DNA of 64,000 bases from an uncultured Draconibacterium sp. (GTDB lineage: Bacteria; Bacteroidota; Bacteroidia; Bacteroidales; Prolixibacteraceae). The notes under the pieces were generated by a model. That model was not told the origin of the DNA, ran no database searches, and saw nothing but the letters and a program-made list of their open reading frames with translations. A program made the translations under genes and the position numbers. Location: NCBI GenBank assembly GCA_947492175.1, contig CANLMQ010000028.1, forward strand, positions 12,561 to 76,560, in the 5' to 3' direction. Below are positions 36,388 through 45,426 of the stretch, one piece after another. Position 1 is the stretch's first letter; each line of letters opens with the position of its first letter.

Positions 36388-36419
36388 TTGTTTCTAAACT
36401 ATTAAATTCTATATCTTTG
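36388..36419 (+). promoter_or_regulatory. Promoter of the MATE leader transcript
   Basis: TTG (36388-36390) and TATCTTTG (36412-36419) match the Bacteroidota -33/-7 consensus with a 21-bp spacer, 26 bp before the leader-peptide ATG. Confidence 0.65.
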
Positions 36420-36445
36420 CTTTATCGAATAAAAAGAAAACCATT

Positions 36446-36493
36446 ATGAAATTCTCAATTAATATCACGACCACCTGTTATTTGCCGTTCTAG
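36446..36493 (+). CDS. Putative 15-residue leader peptide
   Basis: ATG at 36446 to TAG at 36491-36493 encodes MKFSINITTTCYLPF. It sits just downstream of a good promoter and inside the loop of a terminator-like hairpin, the layout of an attenuation leader. Three Thr codons are followed by Cys, Tyr, Leu, Pro and Phe codons. It could sense charged tRNA or a ribosome-targeting drug. The ORF is real by reading; its translation is inferred. Confidence 0.45.
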   Translation: MKFSINITTTCYLPF

Positions 36494-36515
36494 GGCAATT
36501 TATTGAGAGTTTTTT
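36453..36515 (+). promoter_or_regulatory. Attenuator-like hairpin with T-tract before the MATE gene
   Basis: TCTCAATTAA (about 36453-36462) can pair with TTTATTGAGA (36499-36508), with one mismatch, and GTTTTTTAA follows at once. The left arm lies within the leader-peptide codons, so ribosome position would control folding. The gene starts 36 bp downstream. Confidence 0.5.
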
Positions 36516-36550
36516 AATCGTTTACTCATTTCATTTATTCTTATTTCCAA

Positions 36551-37990
36551 ATGTTACATAAAAAAGCAAGTCCCCTGTTATATTTGAATTTGAAAGAGCT
36601 TAATTTAAAAGAACTCTGGATTGATGTAAAGGAAGCAATCGGTGGCACAGAGCGCGATTTTACAGAAACAACTTTAGGAAAGGCCATTTTTATTCTTGCC
36701 GTACCTATGGTTTTGGAAATGATTATGGAGTCTGTTTTTGCAGTAGTCGACATATTTTTTGTTTCAAAACTGGGAGCAGACGCTGTTGCTACGGTAGGTA
36801 TTACCGAGTCGGTTATGACTGTTGTTTATGCGATTGGCATTGGCTTAGCAATGGCTACTACAGCACTGGTATCGCGCCGAATTGGCGAAAAGAAGCAAAA
36901 AGAAGCAGGTGTTGTGGCATTTCAGGCTATTCTTGTAGGAAGCATCGTTTCGGTGCTAATTGCAATTCCGGGAGTAATTTTTGCCAAAGAATTCCTGCTA
37001 ATAATGGGGGGCACAGAAAGTATGGCCGAAGAAGGCTATTTATTTCCTGCTATTATGTTTGGCGGCAACATAGTTATCATGTTGTTGTTTATAATCAACT
37101 CTGTTTTCCGAAGTTCGGGCGATGCAGCTATTTCTATGCGGGTTATGTGGTTTGCCAATATTATCAATATAATTCTCGACCCACTGCTTATTTTTGGTTA
37201 CGGTCCGTTTCCTGAGATGGGTTTAAAAGGAGCTGCTATTGCCACAACAACCGGCCGGGGGCTGGCGGTTCTATACCAGTTTTATCTCTTATCGAGCGGG
37301 AAATTTAGGATACGTTTATATATCGACAGCCTTAAATTAAAACTAAAAGTAATGTGGAACCTCCTGAAAATATCCGGAGGAGGAATTATGCAAAATTTGA
37401 TTGCAACTTCCAGCTGGATTCTTTTGGTTCGGATTATTGCAGTTTCAGGTCCCGATGCTATTGCCGGCTATACCATTGCCATACGAATTGTGGTTTTTCT
37501 TATACTGCCTGCGTGGGGTTTAAGTAATGCGGCATCGACCCTTGTGGGGCAAAACCTTGGAGCAAAACATCCCGAGCGAGCTGAAAGATCTGTTTGGATT
37601 ACCGGTTACGTCAACATGGTTTTTATGGGAATTATGGGAACATTACTGGCTATTTTCCCCGAATTCTGGATTCGATTATTTATTGATCAGACCACTGTTA
37701 TTGAGAATGGTGTTTTAGCTCTTAGAATCATAAGTTTCGGATTTTTATTTTATGCCCTGGGAATGGTCCTGATGCAGGGATTTAACGGAAGTGGAGATAC
37801 TGTTACTCCAACCAAGATTAATCTTTTGGCATTCTGGATTATTGAAATTCCACTGGCATATTTACTGGCAATTGTTTTAGATATGGGATTAACCGGCGCC
37901 AGCATTGCCATTGTTTGTGCCGAATCAATATTAGCACTCACTGCTCTCGTTCTTTTTCGGCGGGGCAAATGGAAGCTAAGAGAGGTTTAA
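36551..37990 (+). CDS. MATE-family efflux transporter
   Basis: The 479-residue protein has about twelve membrane helices after a 45-residue hydrophilic N-terminus. MATE features are visible: LAVPMVLEMIMESVFAVVD, FFVSKLGADAVATVGI, and in the second half GLSNAASTLVGQNLGAKHPE. It would export cationic drugs, dyes or metabolites using Na+ or H+. The upstream leader peptide and attenuator-like hairpin suggest induction by its substrate, perhaps a translation inhibitor. It is monocistronic. Confidence 0.93.
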   Translation: MLHKKASPLLYLNLKELNLKELWIDVKEAIGGTERDFTETTLGKAIFILAVPMVLEMIMESVFAVVDIFFVSKLGADAVATVGITESVMTVVYAIGIGLAMATTALVSRRIGEKKQKEAGVVAFQAILVGSIVSVLIAIPGVIFAKEFLLIMGGTESMAEEGYLFPAIMFGGNIVIMLLFIINSVFRSSGDAAISMRVMWFANIINIILDPLLIFGYGPFPEMGLKGAAIATTTGRGLAVLYQFYLLSSGKFRIRLYIDSLKLKLKVMWNLLKISGGGIMQNLIATSSWILLVRIIAVSGPDAIAGYTIAIRIVVFLILPAWGLSNAASTLVGQNLGAKHPERAERSVWITGYVNMVFMGIMGTLLAIFPEFWIRLFIDQTTVIENGVLALRIISFGFLFYALGMVLMQGFNGSGDTVTPTKINLLAFWIIEIPLAYLLAIVLDMGLTGASIAIVCAESILALTALVLFRRGKWKLREV

Positions 37991-38088
37991 CGCGCTGTTT
38001 TGCTTTTTGTAACAGAATTATTTTTGTAATGATTCTCATTCCTGCTTATACTTATTATTTTTAGGAGGTTTATTCCACATTGAACATT

Positions 38089-38835
38089 ATGGATAATCTA
38101 AGAACGATTTACACTTCCAATATTCCCATCGATTGTCATATCATAAAAGGCCGTCTTGAAGCCGAAGGAATCAAGTGTTTTATCTATGACGAAAATTTGG
38201 TGTGGGGACATCCGTTCAGGGCTGTAGCAATTGGTGGTGTTAAACTTAAAGTTACTTCAAACAACTATAAAGAGGCAACAACTATTTTAACACTACTCGA
38301 ACAAAACAAACTTTCTGATTCTAAAGGAGGATATAATCTAACCACAGTGTTTGAAGAAAATTTTAAAATTCAGGACACCATATTGGAACTAAAATTGCAG
38401 ATAAGAAAAAATCCGGAGTTATTACTAAATCCAGAAACGCTAACATCTAACAAACTGTCCAATGAGGTTCTGTCTCATATTATAAAAGAAGAAACTGAAT
38501 TTTTGAGATTGAAAGAACTTAAATTGAATTTGACATTTAAGCAGTTTTTTTATGAATTATTTGATTTCGACAGAAGCGTGTTTGACTATTTAAGATTACG
38601 ACCTGTTGACTATTATATAGAACTCGATTTGGTTAAATACCGTACAAATGGTTCTTATAAAAATGAAATAACTTGTCCAAATTGTGGCTCGTTAAATGTA
38701 AGCTACGGAAATGCGATCGATTATAAGTGGGATATTTTGTACCTGTTATTATCCACATTATTTCATGCTCCTTTTCCTTTAATACGTAAAAATTTTCATT
38801 GCTTTGAATGCAAAAACAATTTTAAAAAACTTTAA
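38089..38835 (+). CDS. DUF2007-like protein with C-terminal zinc ribbon
   Basis: The N-terminal 70 residues (LRTIYTSNIPIDCHIIKGRL, FRAVAIGGVKLKV) match the DUF2007 putative signal-transducing fold. The middle (about 90-200) is helical and unrecognised. The C-terminus holds CPNCGS (about 204-209) and CFECKNNF, a likely zinc ribbon. The ATG at 38089 was chosen. A TTG at 38080 would suit the unusually strong AGGAGG at 38063-38068 (11-nt spacing), so the start is uncertain. Its stop abuts the start of the DUF2891 gene. Confidence 0.65.
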   Translation: MDNLRTIYTSNIPIDCHIIKGRLEAEGIKCFIYDENLVWGHPFRAVAIGGVKLKVTSNNYKEATTILTLLEQNKLSDSKGGYNLTTVFEENFKIQDTILELKLQIRKNPELLLNPETLTSNKLSNEVLSHIIKEETEFLRLKELKLNLTFKQFFYELFDFDRSVFDYLRLRPVDYYIELDLVKYRTNGSYKNEITCPNCGSLNVSYGNAIDYKWDILYLLLSTLFHAPFPLIRKNFHCFECKNNFKKL

Positions 38836-39906
38836 ATGAAAAAAATATCTGCTATCATTGTCTTATTAGTCGTATCAACATTTAGCTCTCTGGCACAAAC
38901 AACAATGCTTGAATTCAATTCGAAAAAAGCCGAGTACCTGTATCATTTTGCTTACGAATGTATTGACCAGGAATATCCGAATAAGTTAGGACAAGTGCTG
39001 GGCGACGACAGTTACCTGGCTCCTCCCCGTGTGTTACACCCTGCATTTTATGGCTGTTTCGACTGGCACTCGTCAGTACACGGACACTGGACTTTGGTTA
39101 CTATCTTATCGGAATTCCCGGATTTTGAGTACCGTAATGAGATTATTGCCAAATTAAGCAAGAACATAACAAAAGAAAATATCGAAAAAGAAATCGCATA
39201 TTTCGACGATGTACACAATAAAACATACGAACGCACATATGGCTGGGCGTGGTTGCTTAAACTTGATGAAGCCTTACGCGAATGGAATGCACCCGAAGCC
39301 AGGCAACTTCAGGAGAATTTATCTCCGCTGGTAGAATTAATTTCCGGAAAATTCACTGAATTTCTGGATAAATTGATTTACCCAATCCGGATTGGAGAAC
39401 ACAGTAATATTGCTTTTGGAATGAGCTTTGCCTACGACTGGGCAAAAAAATATGATGATGTACTGGCTACTAAAATAGAAGAGAAAGCGCGCGAATATTA
39501 TATAAACGATTGTAAATGCCCCTTAACCTGGGAACCCGGCGGTTTTGATTTTCTTTCACCCTGTTTACAGGAAGCTTCAATCATGCAAAAAGTATTGGGT
39601 AAACAAGAGTTTAAAAAGTGGCTTAAAACATTTTTGCCCCGGTTTGAAAAACATCCTGATAAATTTCTGGAAGTTGCTGTTGTAACAGATCGCAGCGATG
39701 GTAAACTCGCTCATCTCGACGGGCTAAATTTTAGCCGCACCTGGTGCCTGTTTGAAATAGGACACGCCCTTCAGAACCCCCAAATGATTAACCTTGCTGA
39801 AAAACATTTTCTCTACAGCTACGAAAAAATGGATTCGGGAGAATATGCAGGTGCACACTGGCTGGCTTCATTTGCAACTTATGCACTGCAGAAAAGTACA
39901 AAATAA
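38836..39906 (+). CDS. DUF2891 domain protein, exported
   Basis: The 356-residue protein has a signal peptide (ending FSSLAQ) and DUF2891 features: AYECIDQEYPNK, PAFYGCFDWHSSVHGHW and GGFDFLSPCLQEA. The fold is expected to be an alpha/alpha barrel, like some glycosidases and epimerases. Conserved Asp, His and Trp residues (CFDWHSSVHGHW) suggest a catalytic pocket, but no activity is established. The start codon directly follows the stop of the DUF2007 gene, and the M1 peptidase gene follows after 27 bp. Confidence 0.88.
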   Translation: MKKISAIIVLLVVSTFSSLAQTTMLEFNSKKAEYLYHFAYECIDQEYPNKLGQVLGDDSYLAPPRVLHPAFYGCFDWHSSVHGHWTLVTILSEFPDFEYRNEIIAKLSKNITKENIEKEIAYFDDVHNKTYERTYGWAWLLKLDEALREWNAPEARQLQENLSPLVELISGKFTEFLDKLIYPIRIGEHSNIAFGMSFAYDWAKKYDDVLATKIEEKAREYYINDCKCPLTWEPGGFDFLSPCLQEASIMQKVLGKQEFKKWLKTFLPRFEKHPDKFLEVAVVTDRSDGKLAHLDGLNFSRTWCLFEIGHALQNPQMINLAEKHFLYSYEKMDSGEYAGAHWLASFATYALQKSTK

Positions 39907-39933
39907 TAATTCACGAATTTAGATTAACGATTT

Positions 39934-41562
39934 ATGATTTTCAAAAAGATATTCATTTCTGTTTCGCTTGTCCTTTTAAGTTTATTTGCATTTACCCAAA
40001 ACCACCATGAACGTTTTGAATCCATTGATATTCTTCAATATATTTTTAATATTCATTTGAATGACACCACAGACCGGATTGAGGCAAGTGCGCATCTTTT
40101 TTTAAAGTACAAAAAAACCATTAGAGATATCTCTCTTGATCTAATAAATATCAATTCAGATGGTTTGGGGATGAAAGTGGACTCAGTAAAAGCACACAAT
40201 CAGATTACCGGATTTACACACAAAAACAATCAACTGAAAATTAATTACGAAGCCGACACTACAGACAGTGTTTCCATTGGAGAACTTACTGTTTATTACT
40301 CTGGAATACCTGCCGATGGTTTAATTATCTCTAAAAACAAATATGGCAACCGAACATTCTTTGGTGACAACTGGCCAAATCGTGCCCGTCATTGGTTGCC
40401 AAGCGTCGACCATCCATCAGATAAAGCTTCTGTAATATTTGCAGTTGTAGCCCCTAATCATTACAAAGTGGTTTCAAACGGGGTGTTAGAAGAAATTGCA
40501 GAATACGAACCGGGCTATAATAAAACCGTTTGGAGAGAAAACATACCAATATCGACGAAACTGATGGTAATTGGTGTTGCTGATTTTGAAGTGGGAAATA
40601 AGACAATGTACAACGATATTCCTGTAAGTTCGTGGGTGTTCAAACAAAACAAAGAAAAAGGCTTCGAAAATTATAAATACGGAACAAAAGCACTCGAATA
40701 TTTTTCTGAATTGATTGGCCCCTATTCATATGAAAAGCTGGCACATGTGCAGTCGAAAACACGTTATGGAGGCATGGAAAATGCAAGTTGTATTTTCTAC
40801 AGCGAAAACTCTGCTGTAAGTAACCAAAGTCAGGAACGTTTATTTGCACACGAAGTAGCCCACCAATGGTTTGGAAATTCAGCCACCGAACAAAACTGGC
40901 ATCACGTATGGCTTAGCGAAGGATTTGCAACTTACTTAACCCATGTCTACAAAGAGAATTTTTATGGAGAAGATTTATTTCGAGAGGGTTTAAAAAACGA
41001 TCGCGAGCGGATTATTCGCTATTCAAAGCAAAACCGGGCTCCTGTTATCGACACTACTGTAACAGATTACATTCGTTTACTTAATGCCAATTCCTATCAA
41101 AAAGCAAGTTGGGTTTTACATATGTTGCGTCAGGAACTGGGCGATGATATATTTTTTAAAGGATTACGTAAATATTACGCCGAATTTCAGAATTCAACAG
41201 CGTTAACTGAGGATTTTCAGCAAGTAATGGAAATAGTTTCGGGTAAAGACCTGGATAAATTCTTTAAACAATGGCTTTGGCAGGCAGGGCATCCAATCAT
41301 TGAATATTCTTGGAACCAAAAATCGAATGGCGACATTTCATTTGTACTTAATCAAACCCAGCATCATTGGGAAATCTTTAAATTTCCTTTGGAGCTGCAA
41401 ATCAATACTAATAATGGAACTACAAAAATTATTCAGATTAATGTAAACAAAGGAGAATCTCACCACATTATAAATGTTGGAGCAACAGTTTCTGATATAA
41501 TTATAGATCCAAACACAAAATTACTTTTTGAGTTTAACGATCATTTTAGTACTAAAAATTGA
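39934..41562 (+). CDS. M1-family aminopeptidase, exported
   Basis: The 542-residue protein has a signal peptide (ending LFAFTQ). The substrate-binding motif is YGGMENASC, replacing GAMEN. The zinc site is HEVAHQWFG with the third ligand Glu in WLSEGFATYL. It lacks the large C-terminal ERAP-like domain of PepN and ends with a short beta-domain, as in other Bacteroidota periplasmic M1 enzymes. It cleaves N-terminal residues from peptides. The minus-strand rplT terminator follows. Confidence 0.95.
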   Translation: MIFKKIFISVSLVLLSLFAFTQNHHERFESIDILQYIFNIHLNDTTDRIEASAHLFLKYKKTIRDISLDLININSDGLGMKVDSVKAHNQITGFTHKNNQLKINYEADTTDSVSIGELTVYYSGIPADGLIISKNKYGNRTFFGDNWPNRARHWLPSVDHPSDKASVIFAVVAPNHYKVVSNGVLEEIAEYEPGYNKTVWRENIPISTKLMVIGVADFEVGNKTMYNDIPVSSWVFKQNKEKGFENYKYGTKALEYFSELIGPYSYEKLAHVQSKTRYGGMENASCIFYSENSAVSNQSQERLFAHEVAHQWFGNSATEQNWHHVWLSEGFATYLTHVYKENFYGEDLFREGLKNDRERIIRYSKQNRAPVIDTTVTDYIRLLNANSYQKASWVLHMLRQELGDDIFFKGLRKYYAEFQNSTALTEDFQQVMEIVSGKDLDKFFKQWLWQAGHPIIEYSWNQKSNGDISFVLNQTQHHWEIFKFPLELQINTNNGTTKIIQINVNKGESHHIINVGATVSDIIIDPNTKLLFEFNDHFSTKN

Positions 41563-41631
41563 AAGAAACCCGATTCTGATGAAAGTAAATATGTAAATGC
41601 AATAACCGAAGCCACACAAAATATGTTATAC

Positions 41632-41661
41632 AAAAAAGCCCTGACGGTTTCGTCAGGGCTT
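41632..41661 (-). terminator. Terminator of the thrS-infC-rpmI-rplT operon
   Basis: AAGCCCTGACG (41636-41646) and CGTCAGGGCTT (41651-41661) form a perfect 11-bp stem with a GTTT loop. On the minus strand the stem is followed by a TTTTTT tract, 33 bp after the rplT stop. Confidence 0.9.
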
Positions 41662-41693
41662 ATATATATTTCACCTAAAAATATACAGTCTTC

Positions 41694-42038
41694 TTACTTT
41701 ACTTTTTCAACGATTGCTTTGAACGCTTCAGGTTGGTTCATGGCCAAATCAGCCAAAACTTTCCTGTTGATTTCAATCTCGTTCTTTTTCAACAATCCCA
41801 TGAATTGCGAATACGACATTCCTTCCAATCGAGCAGCAGCGTTAATACGCTGAATCCACAATCCACGGAATGTTCTTTTCTTTGCTTTTCTGTCGCGGTA
41901 TGCATATCCCTGCCCTTTTTCATAGGCGTTCTTTGCAACTGTCCAGACATTTTTACGCGCTCCGTAGTAACCTTTAGTTTTTTTAAGCAGTTTCTTTCTG
42001 CGGGCACGTGATGCTACATGATTTACACTTCTTGGCAT
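41694..42038 (-). CDS. rplT: 50S ribosomal protein L20
   Basis: The 114-residue basic protein opens MPRSVNHVASRARRKKLL and contains KGYYGARKNVWTVAKNA and RTFRGLWIQRINAAAR, all typical of L20. It binds 23S rRNA early in 50S assembly and can repress its own operon. Last gene of the thrS-infC-rpmI-rplT operon. Confidence 0.98.
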   Translation of the reverse strand: MPRSVNHVASRARRKKLLKKTKGYYGARKNVWTVAKNAYEKGQGYAYRDRKAKKRTFRGLWIQRINAAARLEGMSYSQFMGLLKKNEIEINRKVLADLAMNQPEAFKAIVEKVK

Positions 42039-42172
42039 ACTTTTTACTTTTTTGATAATCGGCGTCTCCCATCGTTTAATGGAAATACTTTAAAGCTCAA
42101 TTACCTGGTTTTTAACTTGTTTTACCTTTCTCTATTAAAAGGATTTTTTGAATTATTCTGTCAATTGACAGA

Positions 42173-42370
42173 CTATTTCATGCACAACAAAAGTTTAACG
42201 TTGCTTTCGTTTGTCTTATCGATAGTTGTCCAATAAGTCAAATTACGCTTACGTTTTGTACTTTTTTTAGTCAAAATATGACTTTTGTAGGCGTGCTTCC
42301 TTTTAATTTTACCACTTCCGGTTAATCTAAAACGTTTTTTAGCTCCGGAATTCGTCTTCATTTTTGGCAT
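42173..42370 (-). CDS. rpmI: 50S ribosomal protein L35
   Basis: The 65-residue basic protein opens MPKMKTNSGAKKRFRLTGSG and has the typical KRKHAYKSHILTKKSTKRKR core. A 134-bp spacer separates it from rplT, longer than usual, with no ORF, and could contain an L20-responsive element. Confidence 0.98.
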   Translation of the reverse strand: MPKMKTNSGAKKRFRLTGSGKIKRKHAYKSHILTKKSTKRKRNLTYWTTIDKTNESNVKLLLCMK

Positions 42371-42407
42371 AATCCTACTTTAATTAAAATGTTATCAAAG
42401 AACTATA

Positions 42408-42971
42408 TTACTTCTTTTTAGGTGTAATAAACATCGTCATACGCTTGCCTTCCAGTTTAGGCATCTGCTCCACTGTTCCCAGCTCTTCCAAAGCGGTAGC
42501 CAGTTTTAACAGCAAAATCTCGCCTTGTTCTTTAAACAGAATCGAACGTCCTTTGAAAAATACAAATGCTTTTACTTTTGCACCTTCCTGCAAGAACTTT
42601 TCAGCATGTTTTAATTTGAAATTAAAATCGTGCTCATCTGTTTGCGGACCAAAACGTATTTCTTTAACCACAACTTTTGTGGTTTTTGCTTTCATCTCTT
42701 TTTGTTTCTTTTTCTGCTGATAAAGAAACTTGGAGTAATCAATAATCTTGCAGACCGGCGGATCGGCTTTGGGCGAAATTTCAACCAAATCTAATTCCTG
42801 CTCTTCTGCCAGTTTTAGTGCATCACGTAATTGGTAAATACCTTGTTCTTCAATATTCTCTCCAACTAAACGTACCTGTGGCACCCTGATTTTGTGATTA
42901 ATCCTGTGTTGTGGTTCCTGCTCTCTTCGTGGCTGGAACTTTCTCCTTGGTCCTCTTCTTTTAATAGCTAT
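42408..42971 (-). CDS. infC: Translation initiation factor IF-3 (AUA start)
   Basis: The reading frame extends 29 codons upstream of the first GTG and encodes AIKRRGPRRKFQPRRE and HRINHKIR, a typical Bacteroidota IF-3 N-terminus. No ATG, GTG or TTG is available there. The codon at 42971-42969 is ATA, 8 nt after a strong AAGGAGG (42986-42980). Rare infC start codons (AUU, AUC, AUA) are used for autoregulation, because IF-3 itself rejects non-canonical starts. The result is a 187-residue protein with both IF-3 domains. It starts 18 bp after the thrS stop. Confidence 0.92.
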   Translation of the reverse strand: MAIKRRGPRRKFQPRREQEPQHRINHKIRVPQVRLVGENIEEQGIYQLRDALKLAEEQELDLVEISPKADPPVCKIIDYSKFLYQQKKKQKEMKAKTTKVVVKEIRFGPQTDEHDFNFKLKHAEKFLQEGAKVKAFVFFKGRSILFKEQGEILLLKLATALEELGTVEQMPKLEGKRMTMFITPKKK

Positions 42972-42979
42972 TTTAAGTT

Positions 42980-42986
42980 CCTCCTT
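42980..42986 (-). promoter_or_regulatory. Shine-Dalgarno site defining the infC AUA start
   Basis: AAGGAGG on the minus strand, 8 nt before ATA. Strong Shine-Dalgarno sequences are rare in this window, so its presence supports a real start at the non-canonical codon. Confidence 0.8.
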
Positions 42987-42989
42987 AAA

Positions 42990-44939
42990 TTAGTTATACA
43001 ATCCTGATAATTGATCTCTTACTTCTTTTGTTATAAAGTCTGCAAATTCATTCATTGTCTGAGAACCTTGGTCTCCCTCGCCTTGGCGACGCACAGAAAC
43101 GGTTTCTGATTCCGCTTCTTTTTCCCCCACAATCAACAAATATGGTACTCTTTTTAATTCGTTGTCACGTATCTTCCTACCAATCTTCTCGTTACGATCG
43201 TCAACGACGGTGCGAATATCGGAAATATTTAGAAAATCTGAAACTTTTTTAGCATAATCGTTATACTTTTCACTGATTGGTAAAACTACTGCTTGTTCCG
43301 GAGTTAGCCAAAGTGGAAATTTACCGGCTGTGTGTTCAATTAAAACAGCCACAAAACGTTCCATTGATCCAAACGGCGCACGGTGAATCATAATCGGACG
43401 ATGACGGTTATCGTCAGCTCCAATATATTCCAGTTCGAAACGCTCCGGAAGGTTATAATCAACCTGAATTGTTCCTAACTGCCAGCTACGTCCCAACGCA
43501 TCTTTAATCATAAAGTCAAGCTTCGGTCCATAAAAAGCAGCTTCACCCAATTCGGTAACCGTATTTAATCCTTTTTCTTCGCAAGCTTCAATAATCGCCT
43601 GTTCTGCTTTATCCCAGTTTTCAGGAGTTCCAATATATTTTTCCGGTTTCTGTGGATCGCGTAACGAAATTTGCGCAGTATAATTTTCGAAATTTAACGC
43701 TTTGAAAATGATAAAAATAATATCAATTACTTTTTTAAACTCATCCTTTAACTGGTCGGGCCGACAGAAAATATGCGCATCGTCTTGCGTAAAACTTCGA
43801 ACCCTTGTTAAACCATGCAACTCGCCGCTTTGCTCGTAACGGTAAACAGTTCCGAATTCCGCCATACGAACCGGCAAATCTTTATACGAACGTGGCCACA
43901 TTTTATAAATTTCGCAGTGATGCGGACAGTTCATTGGTTTTAATAAGTACTCCTCCCCTTCTGCCGGAGTAGAAATTGGCTGAAACGAATCCTGACCATA
44001 TTTCTGAAAATGACCTGAAGTTTTGTACAGTTTCACATCGCCAATATGTGGAGTCATTACTTGTTCGTATCCGTATTTTTTCTGAACCTTTTTCAGAAAA
44101 TTCTCTAATTGTTCGCGTAATTGTGCTCCTTTGGGCAACCACAAAGGCAATCCCTGTCCTACCGACTCGGAAAAACCAAACAACTGCATTTCTTTTCCAA
44201 TTTTGCGGTGGTCGCGTTTTTTGGCTTCTTCAATCATAACCAGGTATTCTTCCAGCATTTTTGCTTTTGGGAAAGTAACACCATAAACCCGGGTTAGCAT
44301 TTTGTTTTTTTCATCGCCACGCCAATAGGCACCTGCAATTGCAGTTAATTTAATTGCTTTAATGTAACTGGTATTTGGCAAATGCGGTCCACGGCATAAA
44401 TCAGTAAAATTTCCCTGTTTATATAAAGTAATGGTTCCGTCTTCCAACTCGCTAATTAACTCTTGTTTTAGTTCATCGTTTTTTTCGTTGAACATAGCCA
44501 GAGCATCAGCTTTCGAGATTTCCGAACGTACAATATCGTTCTTCTGACGTGCAAGTTCAAGCATTTTTTGCTCAATTTTCTGCAAATCTTTTTCCGATAA
44601 AACTTTTCCTTCCGGTAAATCGATATCGTAATAAAACCCCGTATCTACAGTAGGGCCAATTCCGAATTTTGTTCCCGGATAAAAAGCTTCAATTGCTTCG
44701 GCCATTAAGTGAGCCGATGAATGCCAGAATGTTTCTTTTCCTTCCTTGTCGTCCCACGTATGTAATTTTATGGTTGCATCGCTTTCAATTTTTCGCGATA
44801 AATCCCAAACTTCTCCATCTACCGAAATAGACAGAACATCTTTTGCCAAACGGTTTGAGATGGACTTTGCAATCTCGTACCCATTTACCGCTTCTGCAAA
44901 CTCGCGTACACTGTTATCAGGAAGTGTTATTTTAATCAT
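42990..44939 (-). CDS. thrS: Threonyl-tRNA synthetase
   Basis: The 649-residue protein contains, in order, a TGS domain (1-62), the editing domain with HSSAHLMAEAIEAFYPG, and a class II catalytic core. The core shows MNCPHHCEIYK and motif 2 RMAEFGTVYRYEQSGELHGL. The C-terminal anticodon domain ends near residue 645. Length and motifs are normal. It heads the thrS-infC-rpmI-rplT operon. Confidence 0.98.
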   Translation of the reverse strand: MIKITLPDNSVREFAEAVNGYEIAKSISNRLAKDVLSISVDGEVWDLSRKIESDATIKLHTWDDKEGKETFWHSSAHLMAEAIEAFYPGTKFGIGPTVDTGFYYDIDLPEGKVLSEKDLQKIEQKMLELARQKNDIVRSEISKADALAMFNEKNDELKQELISELEDGTITLYKQGNFTDLCRGPHLPNTSYIKAIKLTAIAGAYWRGDEKNKMLTRVYGVTFPKAKMLEEYLVMIEEAKKRDHRKIGKEMQLFGFSESVGQGLPLWLPKGAQLREQLENFLKKVQKKYGYEQVMTPHIGDVKLYKTSGHFQKYGQDSFQPISTPAEGEEYLLKPMNCPHHCEIYKMWPRSYKDLPVRMAEFGTVYRYEQSGELHGLTRVRSFTQDDAHIFCRPDQLKDEFKKVIDIIFIIFKALNFENYTAQISLRDPQKPEKYIGTPENWDKAEQAIIEACEEKGLNTVTELGEAAFYGPKLDFMIKDALGRSWQLGTIQVDYNLPERFELEYIGADDNRHRPIMIHRAPFGSMERFVAVLIEHTAGKFPLWLTPEQAVVLPISEKYNDYAKKVSDFLNISDIRTVVDDRNEKIGRKIRDNELKRVPYLLIVGEKEAESETVSVRRQGEGDQGSQTMNEFADFITKEVRDQLSGLYN

Positions 44940-45426
44940 TTTTAAATATATATTTTTTCGTTATTCAATAATTGTATTGAAAATTTAGTTTAAATCAGTA
45001 AGTCGCTGGCCTGTTAACAAGCCGTGAAGACCAAAGTCGGAAACCAAAGCTTTACTACACTTCGGACTTCCGACTTCAGGCTCCTGACTTTTTAGCGCGG
45101 CAAAGATAACGAAACCTTTAAAATATCCACACTTCAAGTTCTTTCAACTCAATGATTTTAAAGAATTTTTCATTTGTTCCGTGTTAACAATAACATATTC
45201 GACAACAAATTTTAGGAAAATTGAATTATTTTGAAGAAATAACATGTTAATTGCATGCTTGTTTTAACATCTTATTGTTTATTCTCTTTCTGCAAATTGA
45301 GAGATCAATGCCTGAAACTCTCCGGTATTTTTTTTATACTGCCTCAGATATTAAAATCATTTTCCCCTTTCGCAACATTTTTTACTTTTGCTTTCTATTC
45401 AATCGAAAATTAAAACACATTAAAAT
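44940..45426. other. Divergent intergenic region with heptad repeats and a promoter
   Basis: No gene is seen. The thrS leader (minus strand) contains three tandem 7-mers at 45059-45079 (plus-strand ACTTCGG, ACTTCCG, ACTTCAG) with related GACTTT-type segments around them. On the plus strand TACTTTTG at 45383-45390 is an exact TAnnTTTG -7 box, 36 bp before the S9 peptidase ATG. Confidence 0.5.
45059..45079 (-). repeat. Short heptanucleotide tandem repeat
   Basis: Three 7-bp units, ACTTCGG, ACTTCCG and ACTTCAG, follow each other exactly, 120 bp upstream of the thrS start. Units of this kind are frequent intergenic microrepeats in some bacterial genomes. Confidence 0.6.
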
